Shown: positions 12,801 to 26,700, counted from the first letter of the stretch. The stretch is DNA of 64,000 nucleotides from Piper betle (GCA_033002965.1 JAURVB010007689.1:32065-96064); one strand, 5' to 3'. Made by a program: numbers and translations. Notes: generated by a model not told the origin, from the sequence alone.

Positions 12801-15800
12801 TTGTTGTATGCCTAGAATTTTAAATATGTTATAAGCCATGCATGTGCTATGAATGAATTTCAAATTTCTAAGAATGGAATTTTTTAGTTAGGGGTATGGA
12901 AAGTAACTCTCCTTGATGAAATAAGATAGTTTTACCAGATCATTTAGCTATAGAGATGCTCTGGTTTTTAAGTTGGGAATTGGTATGTGTTTTCAACTAC
13001 TTGGGCAACAGTCAACATTGCTATCTGATTTCTAATTGCTGAATGTTGATAATCGGACTTGACTTCAACAACCTGGACACGTGAATCACTTCTCTTGTAG
13101 AATTAGGATTCAACAGAAAATATTCACTTTTATTTATTTATTTTTTGATGAAGTTAAATTCAATTAAAACCCAAGAGAGAAAGACTGAAGCAAACTAATG
13201 CACTAACTTGAGATACCCTAATTCCCTTGCAACAAACCAGACAAGAATTTTGGTCAACGTAACGGACTGGAAATAGGAATGATTGAGACTTATACAGGGC
13301 ATCTTTGGGTTTACACCTATGACAGGAGAAACATTTGATAATACCATTGTAAAAACAACCATAAGCACAATTATTAAGTGTTTTTTAAAGATGTTATTAC
13401 ATGTGGTAAACTACTCTGATCCTAAGCTTCAACACATAAAATATTTGAAAGCCGATAAATATAACCACAAACAAAACGACTTAGTGGAAGACCGTCTACC
13501 ATTAGGTAATGAGCAATAACAGGCTGTAACACTATAATCTCAGGGGAACATGGTAGACATAATAATGATTACACTACAAAAGTAATATCAATTAAGATCC
13601 TACATTCCAAAAGCCTTATGACAACTTCATATATTTCATAAGAAGATGAAAGACTGATTATATGTTCTCAGTGGTAGTTATCTCTGAAGTCGGTTAGTTC
13701 TATCCTCATGGAATCCCATTGTTGATCTGCTTTCTATCAATCCAAACTTAAAATTTGTAGTGAATCAAGTATATCTAGTACGAACCACTGAGGGTGGGCA
13801 ATAATAAAAATTGCAGAGTACTTTCTTGTCTTGGCATTCACTCAGAAACAATCAAAACTGATCATTGCTGACATTGGGTTCTTTTAATAAAAAAGATTGG
13901 CAGCCATTTCTACAAAAACAAGCTTTCCAACCCCCCCACCCCCAAACCCCTTATAAGCTGATAGTCGGTGTAGAGTGATGAAGGCTAGCAATTTTCAGAG
14001 CAGCTCAGGAGTGGCTGATAATTAGACCTGTTTAACCTGTTTTTTTCAGAGTATATCACTTCTATGCTGCTCAGTTGGTTTCATTTTGCAATAATTCCTT
14101 CTATGATTAATTATAATGGTGCTCAGATACAGATGTAACAAAGTCTTTTCTCATCTAGGCTTCTTGATTATGTTTAGGGTTATGTAAAAAGTGTGACACC
14201 AAAAGGATGTTTTGTCATGCTATCACGGAAGGTTGATGCAAAAATACTGCTGTCAAATTTATCTGATAAATATGTTGAGAACCCTGAATTAGAGTTTCCC
14301 GTTGGGAAGCTTATTAAGGGAAGGTGAGAGAAGCTTTATTTGTATTATTTTTTGTCCTATATAACTTTCAAACAAAGAACTATTGTGCAGAATTCTTTCT
14401 GTGGAGCCATTATCCAAGAGAGTTGAAGTAACCCTGAAAACCAGAACTGTGGGCAAGGACCCAAAGGTTCAACTTAGTGATCTACGTAAATTGCGTGCTG
14501 GAAATTTTATCTCTGGTACGATCAGGCGGGTTGAATCGTATGGTTTATTTATTACCATCGATCAGACAAGTGTGGTACTTTTCTTAGGAACTTGCTTCAT
14601 CAATCTTTATTAAGAAATTTCGGGATGTGTTACTCTGTTTTTGTAATTTATTTTTCAGGTTGGTTTATGCCATATTTCAGAGTTGTCTGATACCCACATT
14701 GATAAGATTCCGGACAAGTATAAAGCGGGAGAGAGAGTGGTGGCAAAAATTTTGAAGGTGTGCATTATTGTGTTTCTGTTGTATGTGTCAATATATTGCG
14801 TCATCATATCATCACTCTTCTTGATAGCATTAATATTGTCAATTATCAAATGAAGCACTGCTTTTTGTCATCCATGACATACTTGGCGTGATTATTTTTT
14901 TGGAAAGTCAAAAGCATATTTCTTTAAATAGAAGGTTTCCTAGACTATAAGTTTGCATGCAATTCTTTATTGTTATGCAATGTGCAATTGTGTTTGAATT
15001 TTCTTTTCTGAGAGTTTCTAGAGTCTTCTTTTTACTTGTATAGGATTTTTAATTCTTATGTGACAAAATAAAGAAAGTATTATGTAGGTAATCTAGAAGT
15101 TATGAACCCTTTATCTTTCATGAGATGTGGCGATGCCACATGTTACTTTCAATTTTGTTTTCAGGTAGATGAAGAAAGGCTTCGTGTCTCACTTGGCATG
15201 AAGAATTCATATCTTCAAAATGATTGTAGGGCATCTGGCATTGCGGTCAATGAGAATGTAGATTATAATAAAGTTGCAGCAAGAGTTGTAGACAATAACC
15301 ATATCAAGGGAAACTTAGGGAGCGCAAATGATCAATTTCCAGAATCAACAACTGACAGCTTTCATGTTTTTGAACAAGCAGAAGCAAGGGCCTCCATTCC
15401 TCCACTTGATGTTTCTTTGAATGATTTTGAAGCGTCAGATGCGGAAAATCCAGACACTACAGAAAGAATAGTTATAGCCAATGGGAATGTTGAAGACTCT
15501 GAGAAGAAAAGGAAGCGCCAAAAAAGGAAGGAGAAGGAAGAAAGGTTTTTTCGCTTTCTCATTTTCTTTTTGTTAGATCAATACTTTTCTTTTGGTAAAT
15601 GGTGGCTGATAAAGGAAAATGTATGTCCACAGAGAAATGGAGATAAGAGCAGCTGAAAAAAGACTATTGCAAAATGACATTCCACGAACTGGTGACGAAT
15701 TTGAAAAATTAGTCCGGGGATCTCCAAATAGTAGCTTTGCTTGGATCCAATATATGGCATACTGCATTGATATGGCTGACATAGAGAAGGCTCGCTCGGT

Positions 15801-17596
15801 TGCTGAAAGGTTATTGCACTTATCATTTATTTTTCACTTTTCCAATATCCACTTTATCACCCACCTGATCCAAGCAATTCTCTTTTTGTTTCTTTAACTG
15901 CAAAAAATATTTATTTGCACTAGCGAGGATTTTAACTCAAGGGTGCAATCATGTAAGACTCCACCAGGGTCTACAATTTTATATTCCAAAGGGAACTTGT
16001 TTTGCAGCAATTTTATATTCGCTTGGCACACAAAAAATCTTGCCCAAAAAAGAAGGCAAAAGGCATAAACGAGCAAAATGATGCTTAAACTTCTTAATTT
16101 ACCGTTTAATATAGGCAATTTGTCATTATAGGAGACTCATGTTGATGAATAATTTAAGGGTATTCTAGACTGTAACTTCCTAATTGCACATTATGTGGCT
16201 AAGAAAATTGAAATTATTCTTAAGAATCTTCAATTTATTCGGAGCTTCAATCATAGTTTGCCTGCTCGGGAGAGTTTGCTTTTGGGAGGGGTATATATTC
16301 TCCAACGACAAGATTTTTATGCTTTTTAAAATTATTCTTATCCAATTATTTAATGCAATGTCAGCATGATGTGGTATAATCTTCTTGATCTCATCTTAGT
16401 TAGGGTCATAAATTAGCCATGAGAACAGAGAAAGATAACTTCACTATGATTTGGTGTAGATGGTTCATATTGAATTGATAATGACTCAAAAAAATGTACT
16501 TGAACAAAAAAGATGGGCAAAGTTATCCAAATTTCAAATTTTTTGTTGTGATAATCCTTTTTGTTTTGTTTGTCTTATTTAGGGCTTTAAGAACTATAAA
16601 TTTGCGAGAAGAGGCTGAGAAGCTGAATATCTGGGTGGCTTATTTCAATCTAGAAAACAAATTTGGAAATCCTCCAGAGGTGAAAATGTTGATTGCTATT
16701 ATAAGTTTTGTGTTATGCCTGACTTCAAATGTTCGCTTATCAAATTTTCTGCAATAGGAGGCGATCATGAAATTACTTGAAAAGGCAGTACAATGTTGTG
16801 ATCCGAAGAAGGTTCACCTGGCCTTGTTGGACATGTATGTGAAGTCGGATCAACAGCAGCTGGGGAATGAACTGCTTGATAAAATGACTAAGAAGTTCAA
16901 GAAGTCGTGTAAGGTATTATTTTGTACTACTTTTGTTTATGCTAATTTATTGGAAAGAAGTCAATTATTTTACGTGTTAATTTAGTGGAGAAAAGTCAAT
17001 TATTTTATGTGTAATGATAGGTCTGGCTAAGACGTGCACAGAGCCACTTGCTGCAGGGGCAAGAGTTACAATCAGTTGTAAATCGAGCATTATTGAGCCT
17101 TCCGCGTAAGAAACATATAAAATTCATTTCCCACAGTGCAATTCTTGAATTCAGGCATGGCGTCCCAGAGAGGGGTAGATCCATGTTTGAAGGGATCTTG
17201 CGAGAATTCCCAAAGAGAACAGACTTGTGGAGCGTGTACCTTGATCAGGTAAGAAATTGTTTCATAATCTTCTTGTAATTGTTCTCCTTTGATGGTACTT
17301 CGCCAGTAACTAAATTTCATGTGTTTGAATAGGAAATGCGATTGGGTGATACAGAAGTGATTCGTGCTTTGTTTGAGAAAGCCATTTCCCTAACCCTTCC
17401 CCCAAGAAAAATGAAGGTTATTTTCCAGTTTTTTCTAACATTTGTTTGTCATCTTATTTGCTGAATCAAATTGTCTTGTGCGATTTTTTTGCAGTTTATA
17501 TTCAAGAAGTATCTTGAATATGAGAAATCTTGTGGAGATGAAGATCGTGTAGAGTATGTTAAAAAGAGGGCAATGGAGTATGTGGAAAGTGGCTGA
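834..17596 (+). CDS. RRP5: RRP5 homologue, rRNA biogenesis protein (5' end missing)
   Basis: Nucleolar pre-rRNA processing factor of the small-subunit processome; in yeast and Arabidopsis RRP5 is needed for early cleavages producing 18S rRNA and for 5.8S processing. The exons join in frame: 834-905, 2373-2465, 2559-2672, 2755-2877, 3011-3196, 3342-3416, 3890-4026, 4691-4825, 6725-6870, 6970-7035, 7524-7630, 8290-8370, 8444-8518, 8593-8694, 8804-8972, 9146-9297, 9369-9452, 9537-9636, 10036-10187, 10280-10354, 10442-10595, 10677-11316, 11399-11459, 14178-14323, 14391-14574, 14659-14757, 15165-15544, 15633-15809, 16583-16679, 16758-16913, 17021-17248, 17333-17416, 17495-17596. They give 1,583 residues and a TGA stop. 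Plant RRP5 has roughly 1,900, so about 300 residues are missing. Tandem S1 RNA-binding repeats fill residues 1-1176 (for example [19 protein letters not shown]). A charged linker with [13 protein letters not shown] follows near 1290-1302, then HAT/TPR-like repeats ([34 protein letters not shown]). No internal stop or frameshift was seen. Confidence 0.95.
5513..5919 (+). mobile_element. TRIM-like mini LTR retrotransposon in an RRP5 intron
   Basis: Two related direct repeats of about 135 bp (5513-5647, beginning TGTGAGATCC and ending GTTACA) and 152 bp (5768-5919, beginning TTTGAGATCC and ending GTTACA) enclose only about 120 bp. The 5-bp sequence CTTAA flanks the unit on both sides (5508-5512 and 5920-5924), a perfect target-site duplication. 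A primer-binding-like stretch (TGGTGTAAGAG) follows the first repeat. No coding capacity, as expected for a TRIM. It sits in the 1.9-kb intron between exons 4691-4825 and 6725-6870. Confidence 0.8.
7746..8045 (+). mobile_element. TRIM-like mini LTR element in an RRP5 intron
   Basis: A repeat of about 90 bp starting TGTTGAAGTAAATA and ending CTAAAATTTACA is followed at once by TGGTATTAGAGCC, close to the initiator-Met tRNA primer-binding site of Copia and TRIM elements. About 130 bp later a polypurine tract (GAGGGGGAGT) precedes a second, diverged copy of the repeat ending CTAAAATTACA. That is the full LTR-PBS-PPT-LTR plan in 300 bp with no coding sequence. The target duplication is not convincing, so the insertion may be old. 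Confidence 0.7.
9453..9536 (+). other. GC-AG intron of RRP5
   Basis: Exon 9369-9452 ends in codons for NNYL, and the next base pair is GC within gcaagt, a strong consensus apart from the C. The next exon starts after agacag at 9537 and continues the conserved protein in frame (VLSLPDHG). No GT donor nearby preserves the frame. GC-AG introns are a known minority class spliced by the major spliceosome. Confidence 0.8.
11662..11880. repeat. Tandem duplication, 109-bp unit, in RRP5 intron
   Basis: Two consecutive copies start with gcattgtcaatggctaaatc at 11662 and 11771 and differ at only a few bases. They lie in the 2.7-kb intron between exons 11399-11459 and 14178-14323. Confidence 0.9.
12257..12580. 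repeat. Tandem duplication, 162-bp unit, in RRP5 intron
   Basis: The segment starting tgcttattaatcttcaac at 12257 is repeated from 12419 with modest divergence, through gggctattgatgaagaaaatg in both copies. It lies directly upstream of the LTR-like piece at 12625 and could be part of the same element's interior. Confidence 0.85.
12625..12790 (+). mobile_element. Solo LTR-like fragment with primer-binding site
   Basis: A 146-bp segment begins TGTTACAA after a purine-rich tract (ggaggaggtggagcatggtgg upstream) and ends CATAACA at 12770. It is followed directly by TGGTATCAAATCC, a primer-binding-site-like sequence. I read this as an LTR plus the start of an interior. A partner LTR was not found, so the element is incomplete or badly diverged. 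Confidence 0.5.
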
Positions 17597-18474
17597 TCTT
17601 TTGCATTGTCAACCCATTATTTGAATGTGAAGCCGGCTGATTCAAAACATTGTGAGCTCGGTGCCAAGTTCGTTACAGGTTTCCAATGTTTGTTGATTAT
17701 GTCAATGCTTGAGGAGCGGTCTTCATCTTGGTTGCCGAAGAAAATTTTGTTCTATTATGTTGCTGGACCCTTTTTGTTAATGATAGAGCTCGTTTTTTCC
17801 CCCAAGATAATGATATAACTGTTTTTCTTCAATCATGGCAACAATTGCTGGTGTTCCGAATGCTCTGCCTTTGTTGGCGTAATTTATATTGGCAGGTATA
17901 TATTTCCACCTGTTCAATGATAGTCTAGTGTGGTGATCATTTATTGGGAGATGGTTGCTCAGTAATCTCTCCATTTATACGAGTTTATATTATTCATTTA
18001 CGTGTTAACACAAATGGTTTTATTTGCCTGGTATTGCCTTCTTCCTTTAGTATATAAGTTACGATCTGTACTGTTTTACCACTTACTAATTTAAACGTTA
18101 CTGGTTTGTATGTATACTATATAATATCGTGAAACGAAGACAAACAATAACTAGCTAGCAATAACTCTTCGATTATTGAGCCCCAGTTTAATCTGTTTAG
18201 TAAGGGCCATGCCTATTTATGACCTTGTCATGCATCATTAGTTGATTTGCTGTGTTATTTTGTCAAAGCCTTTGCGAATTGATCGTTATATCTATATTGT
18301 TTTACTCCCAAGTTATATTTGACCCGCAGGCATGCTCGTCGATAAGGTTTCAAAATCAGCTTGGTTTCTAGTTTGAGACGAGTTATAACTACTTATCGAA
18401 TTTAGGCGATTTCCTATAATTTGATTTTTTATGGATTGGATATTTTGGGATTTTTTTATTCATATGGTAATAAT

Positions 18475-18707
18475 TAGGGTTGTTAAACAAGCGAGCGATC
18501 GAATTTCTTGATTTGAATAATTTAAAGTTTGTTCGAACTGGACTTGAGATCAAATATATATTATAAGTTGTCTCGAATATTTTTTATATTTTTTGAACTT
18601 GATTCGAATTTAAATATTTAACTTGTTTAATTGTGAGGAATTTGAAATTAGTTCGATTATAAAGTCAAAAATAACTCACTAATTAGGTCGTTTAATTAGT
18701 AACCCTA
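18475..18707. mobile_element. Short hAT-like MITE (TAGGGTTG ends)
   Basis: The left end reads TAGGGTTGTTAAACAAGCGA. The reverse complement of the right end reads TAGGGTTACTAATTAAACGA, so the termini are inverted repeats. The flanks gtaataat and ataacaat match at 6 of 8 bases, consistent with an aged 8-bp target duplication. It resembles the elements at 47494 and 61508. Confidence 0.6.
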
Positions 18708-20599
18708 ATAACAATAGCAAGCAAGATATTGGGATTTGATCAAATATAAATTAAATATTTAGATTTGAATCTTTATTTGCATTATAAGAAAATCCTTTTA
18801 AAAATGGGTTATGCCTTCTATCCAAAATGACTTTAATGGGTGAAGGCTTGTAAACTTCATTTATACAAAACACTAAACATCTCAAAATGTGATGCAAGAC
18901 TGTTTAAACACGCTTTTGCTAAGTATTAGGCTTCGCAGGTAGAAGAATGCAACCTGTAGCGTTAAACCAAGTTTATCTAAAAATCTTAAAATAATTTAAA
19001 TGGAAATATTTAATAACCCGAGCTACATGACAATTTGAGTATGTACCCCACCACGTGGGTTTGTCCGTCTTTTAGAAATTTACGATTTAACGATGGAAGT
19101 GGAAGCATATACTATTTACAATCCAACTGGGTTTCATCATAGTTCTACAATTTAACAGTACTTTTCAATTCAAAGTCACAAATACCTTGAATTGAGTGAG
19201 AAATTGATAAATTATAGGTTGATTTAGATAGAGCACGGCTCATTTAGGCCGTTTAATTACAAAACTGGTCTAGATCTTTTTATTTTTTTGTTTTTCTTAA
19301 AAAATAGCTTGCACATTTTGTGGTCGGCATCCAAAGTGGCTAAATTGATAGATCTTTTGAGTTGGAGGAGGGCGATCCAATATATTAGTTTTTGACTAAA
19401 TCTTACTATAAGTAGTAGTGCCTTGTTAAATTTGGCCAATTTTCATATAGAATGGCCCAAGGTAACTAAAAAATCTACTTATTTAACTGCCAACTGTGGG
19501 AACAGGCAACCATTTTAATGTTTATTTTCTATTAATTGGAAAGATCAGAACTGTCTTTGTAATCGGGATAACTCACACAGCCTTGTTCCACCCAAATTCA
19601 AATATATCTTATGCGCGTTTATTTTATTTGATTTTAATTTTGAATTTTAATATTTTTTAATAAAAAATAAAATAAACCCACTCAAGCCGTTTAGTTAGGA
19701 CGAAAGAAATAGAAAATCGCGCAATCTATATATGATAATTGACATTAAAATCACTAATCTTTAACTAAAAAGTTATGAGATACTATAAGGGTTTTCTTGG
19801 TCGGTACCCTTTAAAAATTTAATCATAATAAAATTTCTTATAAAAATTTAAAACTAGGTAAAATTATTTTACAAAGATGTAAAAGATTTCCCTTATCGTA
19901 TTTACCATGACTAATTTTGTGAATTAAAACTAAAAAATTACACACATTTTACTTTTTCATACTTCTATATCCTTTTAAATATATTAATTAATAATAATTA
20001 TGTAAAAAATTAAGGCATTACCATACATAGTTAATATGAACTACACATTTAATTTGAAAATTTTTAGTGGATCTTACAAAATAAGATTTGCATATATGAA
20101 AGGTAGTCGAGTACATAAATAAGAAGTTGATAAAATTTTATCTTTTTTTCATATTTATTTGTTTTACTTTTAGATTTTTAAAAATACGTTAGTCAATAAA
20201 TATTTAAAAATTAAATTTTATGACAATTAATTTGATAATTAAGATAAAATAGTTAAAAGTATAATATTAAGTAAAAAATTATAATTATTTTTATTATTAT
20301 TTTTTTATTTATCTATGTAAATTTCGAAAAGTGAGACGTATTATTTACTCTATATAAAAGGTATAATTTATATAAATTATATAAGCTACTGCAGTCTTGT
20401 ATAAAAGATTTTGAGGATGTATAAAAATAGTAAAATTTTGCAGTAAGAACGAGTAAACAAAAATTTCTCATCCTTAGTTACTTTAAAGGCAATTCATAAG
20501 TAAAAGAGTATTAGAAATAATTGATTTTCCATATATTCGTTAATTAAGCAACGAGAGGATTTTTTATTTTTGTACTCGTACGTGTTCCGAGTTTGGGGA

Positions 20600-20630
20600 C
20601 CCGTATAATAGACCGTCACGTCATTTGAGT
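20600..20630 (+). promoter_or_regulatory. Putative core promoter elements of the CPSF-A-like gene
   Basis: A TATA-like gtataata (20603-20610) and an ACGT-core element CGTCACGTCAT (20614-20624) lie about 150 bp upstream of the chosen ATG, where the sequence changes from AT-rich to GC-rich. Assignment is by position and motif only. Confidence 0.35.
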
Positions 20631-20758
20631 GTCATTTTGGGCGCGTTAAAGAACGCGTGGCAAATAAACTGGGCATCGTAGTGACTCCGTCGTTCTCGCC
20701 GTCGCCGGCGCTGGCGACGCTGCCGAAAACCTGGCCTCCGACCTGTGATCCCAATCCC

Positions 20759-23700
20759 ATGGCGGTCCCGTCCGATCCCGCCCGCAAGGAGGGCGTCCAT
20801 TACCTAGCCAAGCGCGTCTTCCCCGGCACCGTCGTCCTGCACGCCGTCCACGGCCGCTTCCGATCCATTTCTTCTTCCGACGTCGTCTTCGGAAAGGTGA
20901 ATTTGAAATCGATGCCTTCGTACTTGCTTTGATTTCTTAAGAGTTCGAATCTCACGTCTGCGTCCGGGTTTTCGGGACGAGGGTGTAGGTTTTGCGCCAT
21001 GCTTCGGGCTTTACCTGTTTGAGGATGAGTACAATCGGTTTAGGGATGTTGATGTTCCTTTTTTATTTCTTCCCAGGAATCTGCGATTGAGCTAGTGGTG
21101 ATCGACGAGGATGGATGGGTCCGATCAATTTGCGAGCAACCTGTTTTTGGAATAATCAAAGATCTGAAAGCATTAAATTGGAGCGAGAAGGTGATGTTCT
21201 GTAATTCGATACTTAACCTTAAAATTCCTTGAATGTATAAAGAAGTTGCAAGTGGTGCTTGTGGCAATCATGAAAGTTGAATTCTAAGAACAAGGTAAAT
21301 CATTGCGAACATACTGATGTTGGCCGTAATCATACGGAGGAGAATCATGATTCCACCATTTTGACTATTAATAAAGAAATGGCAAGTCGCATATACAACA
21401 ATCAAAGTTGTAATCGGCTCTTGATATTGGATTATTAATTGAATTTAGTTGAGCTTATGTTGCATTTTAGCTCAAACTGGTTTGAGCTCGATTTATGATG
21501 GTTATTGTTTGCTACTTCAGATGTTGAGAAAAGACCTTTTGGTGGTGCTTTCGGATTCTGGGAAGCTCTCATTGCTTACCTTTTGCTCCGAAATGCACAG
21601 GTTATTGAGGTTTTCATTCTCTGTTTTTTTTTTTTTTAGTCTCACAAGACTCTTCTAATTTTTTAAATGGGTTATTGAGTGTAGATTTTTTCCAATTTCA
21701 CAAATTCATTTATCAGAGCCTGGAAACTCTAGGCACAAATTAGGAAGAATGCTGGCAGTTGATTCTAGGTAAGTTGAAGTTGCAAAGTTCTTAAAGATTG
21801 TTGTACATCTTAGCTACTCACTTAGGTTTAATTTTTAATCCTTCTTTTTGTGTGCACCAGTGGTTTTGTAGCTGTGAGCGCTTATGAAAAACAGATTGCC
21901 GTGGTTTCTATATCAATGTCTTCTAGCTGCAGTAGTTGCGTTGAAACGGTTGGCTTTCCACTTTAATGTGATTAGTGTCAATCACTGACCTGCTAATTAT
22001 TTACTTTTTCTGATAGGTTATAGTACATATTTCTGATTTTGAGCACCTTTCAATGTGTCATCATTCAGGAAATATTCTACTATTCAGAAATTGAGGATGA
22101 TGCCGATGATTTGACGGACTTGCAGAGACTTAGGATTGCAGGAACGATATGGAGTGTATGCTTTATTTCAAATGATGCTTATAAAACAAGTAAAGACAGC
22201 TGTTGTCCTCTTATTGCCATGGTCTTGAACAGGTAATTTGTGGACAAATTTTGGTGTGGGATGAGTATATCACATATATTTGCCATTTTGGGTGAACCTT
22301 TATGAGAGTTTAAGCAAATAACACTTGTTAAATTGATTTGTTGAGCTTAGTGCTTTGGTTTTAGTGCTACCATTTTAGCTTCTACTGAGTTATTCTGCTG
22401 TATCATTCTCAGCAACTACTAACGATGCATCTTATTATTATGGTTAACATTTAAATATATTCTGCTTTCGAAACATTTTATCTCCTGTGTCTAACCTGAC
22501 ACCCCACTGCTTTGTATGCAATCTGGCCAGCTAAACATTGTAGCTCTTATAACACATTTTCTTTTTGTAGACGGGATGCTCTTACAAATGAGCTGTTACT
22601 GTTGAGGTGTGATCCAAGGGACCACACTATTCATGCAATATCTCAGTTTATCGAGATGGGATCTCTTGCTTTGGATGTGAGCGAGGTTCCTCGGCTTCCC
22701 GGTTTTGCATTACTGTTTCGGTTAGGAGATATTCTTATGATGGATCTTCGAGATCCCTTCAACCCAAACTGTATTTGTAGGATAAACTTACCTGCTCCGA
22801 GTCTAATAGAAGATTCAATGTATGGTGAAGATGCGTATAAAGGTAATGATATTGATGATGATCGAAGTTTTAGTGTAGCTGCATCTGCTTTGTTACAATT
22901 GAGTAGTCATCAAGAAATGAATAGGATGGATGATCCGATGTGTATTGAGCAAGAAAGTGAAAAGTCTACGACAAACACAAGAAAGATCTATTCTTGGAGC
23001 TGGGTGATGACTTCTGCTACAGATTCAAGGTTGATTTTTTGCTTGAATACTGGTGATTTTTTCTTACTTGACATTTTGTTTGATGTTGTTGATGGCCTTG
23101 ATGGAATGCACATGAATCTCTCCGATTGTTTGTATAGGGGCTTGCCCTATAAAGTTCTTTTGTGTATTAAAGGTGGATATATTGCAGCATTACCTGACGT
23201 GGGGGATGGCTTGGTTCTAAAATTGGAGAATGAAAGTATTACGTGTAAAAGTCCTATTCAAAACATTGCCCCTATTTTTGACTTCTCAATCGTAGACAAG
23301 CATGATGAAAAACAAGATCAGATGTTCGCTTGTTGTGGAATAAATCCAGAGGGGTCACTAAGGGTTGTTCGAAGTGGCATAAGTGTTGAAAGGCTTGTGA
23401 AGACTGAACCTATCTATCAGGGTATAACTGGAACCTGGAGCTTGAAAATGAAAGTATTAGACTCTTGTCACTCATTTTTGGTGGTATCTTTTGTTGGGGA
23501 GACAAGGGTTTTGAAAGTAGGATTCAGTTTCAGTGATGTCACTGATTCTGTTGGATTCAAGCATGATGTTTGTACTCTAGTTTGTGGCCTAGCTGCTGAT
23601 GGTGTTCTTGTCCAAATCCACCAAAATGCGGTTGGACTTTGTTTACCTACAACAGCGGCCCATCCTGAAGGTGTTCCATTATCTTCTCCCATCACTACAT

Positions 23701-26700
23701 CATGGATGCCAGAAAATGCTACTATTAGTTTGGGTTCCATTTCAAGTCATTCTGTTATTGTGGCTACTTCGAATCCCACAATATTGTTTGTTCTTGGCAT
23801 TCGATCTCTTTCGTCATATAATTATCAAATTTTTGAGATGCAACGTGTGAAGCTTCATTACGAGTTGTCTTGCATAAGCATACCTTGGGAGGGACCTGAT
23901 CATTTGAAGCTGAGATCAAAATCTGATTTGGTTTGTAGGAACAACCAAGTTGCGTATCCTTGTGGGATTGAGATTACTAAGATCTTCGCAATTGGTACAC
24001 ATAAACCATCAGTAGAGATTCTATCCTTAGTGCCAGGAGAAGGATGCAAAGTTATTGCCATCGGAACTATGTCATTAACCGATGCCCTTGGAACTGTAAT
24101 TAGTGGCTGTGTGCCTCAAGATGTCAGACTTCTGTGTGCTGGCCGTTTATATGTGCTTGTAGGACTGAGAAATGGAATGTTGCTCCGTTTTGAATGGCCA
24201 GCTGAGTTCTTCCCTGTTGACTTGGATACACCTGAGGCAGCTCTCTCTTGCGTAAGAAACACAGATTCTTCTCATTCAAAGATCACATGTCCTGCCTTCC
24301 CTGGGCAAAAAAATTACCGTCCGTCTACTGTTGGTATAGCTGGAAATGCTAATCCTATTCATCTACAGCTGATTGCAAGTCGAAGAATAGGAATTACTCC
24401 CGTCTTTTTGGTGCCTTTTCAGGATTCTGTTACTGCAGATATAATTGTTCTTAGTGATCGACCGTGGTTACTGCAAACAGCAAGGCACAGCCTTTCATAT
24501 ACTTCTATTTCCTTTCAACCTTCAAGTCATGTAACCCCCATATGTTCTGATGCTTGTCCTAGTGGGATTCTCTTTGTGTCGGAGAATTGTCTGCATCTGG
24601 TAAATGTTTTAATAATTCTGTCATAATCTATGTTGAATATTGTTTGAATGCATTTATTTTGTGGTTTTTGCTTCAGCTAGATTTGAACCTTTTTGAGTTT
24701 TATCTGAATGCCATCGTCCTTGTTGTATTGAAGCTTATAAGAACAAGCAATCTTAAAATGTTTAATTATGAATTTGTTTTAAACGATTTGATTTTGTTGA
24801 ATGAAGGTGTAGTTTGTATGTCAAGAGTTTGTTGCAGTTATTTACTAATGCTTCCCCATTGGGCTGATATAACAATGGGTGTGCACTGCTGTTATTTTTA
24901 TAAAATTAGAAATCCTACTTGAGCAACGCTTTTTACTTGCTCTCTTTCTCAGAATAAACATGGATTTTGCTATAGTCCAATTCCATGTGAGTTGTATATT
25001 TGTATTTTTCAATTTAACTTGTTTAATTGTTTGTTTGTTTATGATCATGACTGGTCTTGTTATTGTTATATATTGGCAACCACAATTGTTCATAAATATG
25101 TATTGTTTAACTATTGTATTTGTAGGTTGAGATGGCTCAATGTAAAAGGCTAAATGTGCAGAAAATTTTTCTTGGAGGCACTCCCAGGAAAATTATTTAT
25201 TGCAAAGAGAGCAGATTGTTGTTAGTAATGCGGACCAGATTGAATGATGATGGTAGTTCAGATATTTGTTGTGTTGACCCTATCAAAGGCTCGTTTCGAT
25301 CTTTGCACAAATTCAATGATCGGGATGTGCCAAAGTGTATGCAACTAGTGAGCGTTGGACATGCTCAATTATTGGTGGTAGGAACTGGCAAATCTGGTCA
25401 ACGAGCTATTATGTCTAGTGGAGAAGCTGAAAGGTTTGTATAAACTTTATTTTATAAAGATAAAAATATCATTTGATCTTAGCAATTCTATTTCTCTAAA
25501 TTGTTTTTTTGTTTGTGTGCAGTTCTAGGGGGCACATACTTGTATTTTCACTAGAGCATATGCAGATTCCTGATCATAGTTCTCTGGTTTTTGGCTCAAA
25601 GCCTAGTTCATCTTCATCATTCCAAGAAATTGTTGGTTATGCTTCGGAACAACTGTCTACAAGTGGTCATTGTAGCAATCCAGATGATAGCAACTCGGAA
25701 ATTAATAATCTAGACTCATGGAACCTAAAACTGATTCATGATAGTCTGTTGCCAGGGGCAGTACTTTCTATTTGCAAATATCTTGAAGATTCTTTTCTTG
25801 CTTCTGCTGGCAATATTGTAAGATAATGAACTCTACTTGTTTATTACTTGCATTTCAAGACTATGTTTATGTTTGTATGCATAATACTTCTAATTAGGAC
25901 TTTCTGCAAATGTTAAACAGCTGTATGTATTTGGATTCGCAAATGAAAATCCTCAGCGTCTTAGAAAGTTGTCTACAGCTCGGACGCGCTTCACGATAAC
26001 TTCTTTGACCACTTTTTACACTCAAATTGCTGTTGGGGATTGTCGTGATGGAGTACTTCTCTACTCCTATCATGAGGTACATATACTTCTATCTGTTTAT
26101 TTGTGTTTGCTAGCAAGTAGTAGTTCCTATTGAAAAAAAATTTCTCCTAATACTATATGGTGATTTTGTTCCCCATTTATTAGGATCTCAAAAAACTAGA
26201 GCTATGCTATGCTGATCCAATGCATCGGTCAGTTGCTGACTGTGCTTTGGTGGACATGGACACTGCCGTGGTCTCCGACTGTGAAGGGGTTGTAGCAGTG
26301 CTTTTGAAGACCAGTCAAATGGAAGGTGGTTGAACATCTTAATACCATGCAGTGCATTGTCAAAAACAACTCTTTTCTTCTTAGGCTATGTTTGGTTAGC
26401 AATGAAAGAAATGGAAAATCTAAGAAATCTATAAGTAGTAGTAATTGATGGCGGAAGCAAGGATCTTCCATGAAAAAGCTATTTGTTTATAGAGTATTTG
26501 ATGGTATGATGAAATCATGAAGTAAGACTTCTACCACGGACCCCCCTTGGAAATTTTATTGCTGCAAAATTTCTTACAAAAAACGCTAGAAAAAGGAGGA
26601 AAATTTTTCATGAGGGGATTTTTGCATGATAACTAACTCAGATTTACATCATAACTAACTCTTTATAAATAATTACCCTAAATGTCATTCTTTCATTTAT

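Larger units (their letters stand above)
17597..20758. other. Intergenic region between RRP5 and the CPSF-A-like gene
   Basis: It holds the RRP5 3'UTR (first few hundred bases), the short hAT-like element at 18475-18707, and more than 1.5 kb of very AT-rich DNA in which I see no exon on either strand. The last 180 bp are the GC-richer promoter and leader of the next gene. Confidence 0.7.

Noticed and set aside
13909..13950. C-rich tract (caacccccccacccccaaacccc) as a possible regulatory i-motif
   Set aside because: A single short tract deep in an RRP5 intron with no supporting context.
20657..20758. Upstream in-frame GTG extension of the CPSF-A-like gene
   Set aside because: Plant nuclear genes rarely start at GTG, the 34 extra residues are not conserved in what I recall of the family, and ATG 20759 has good context.
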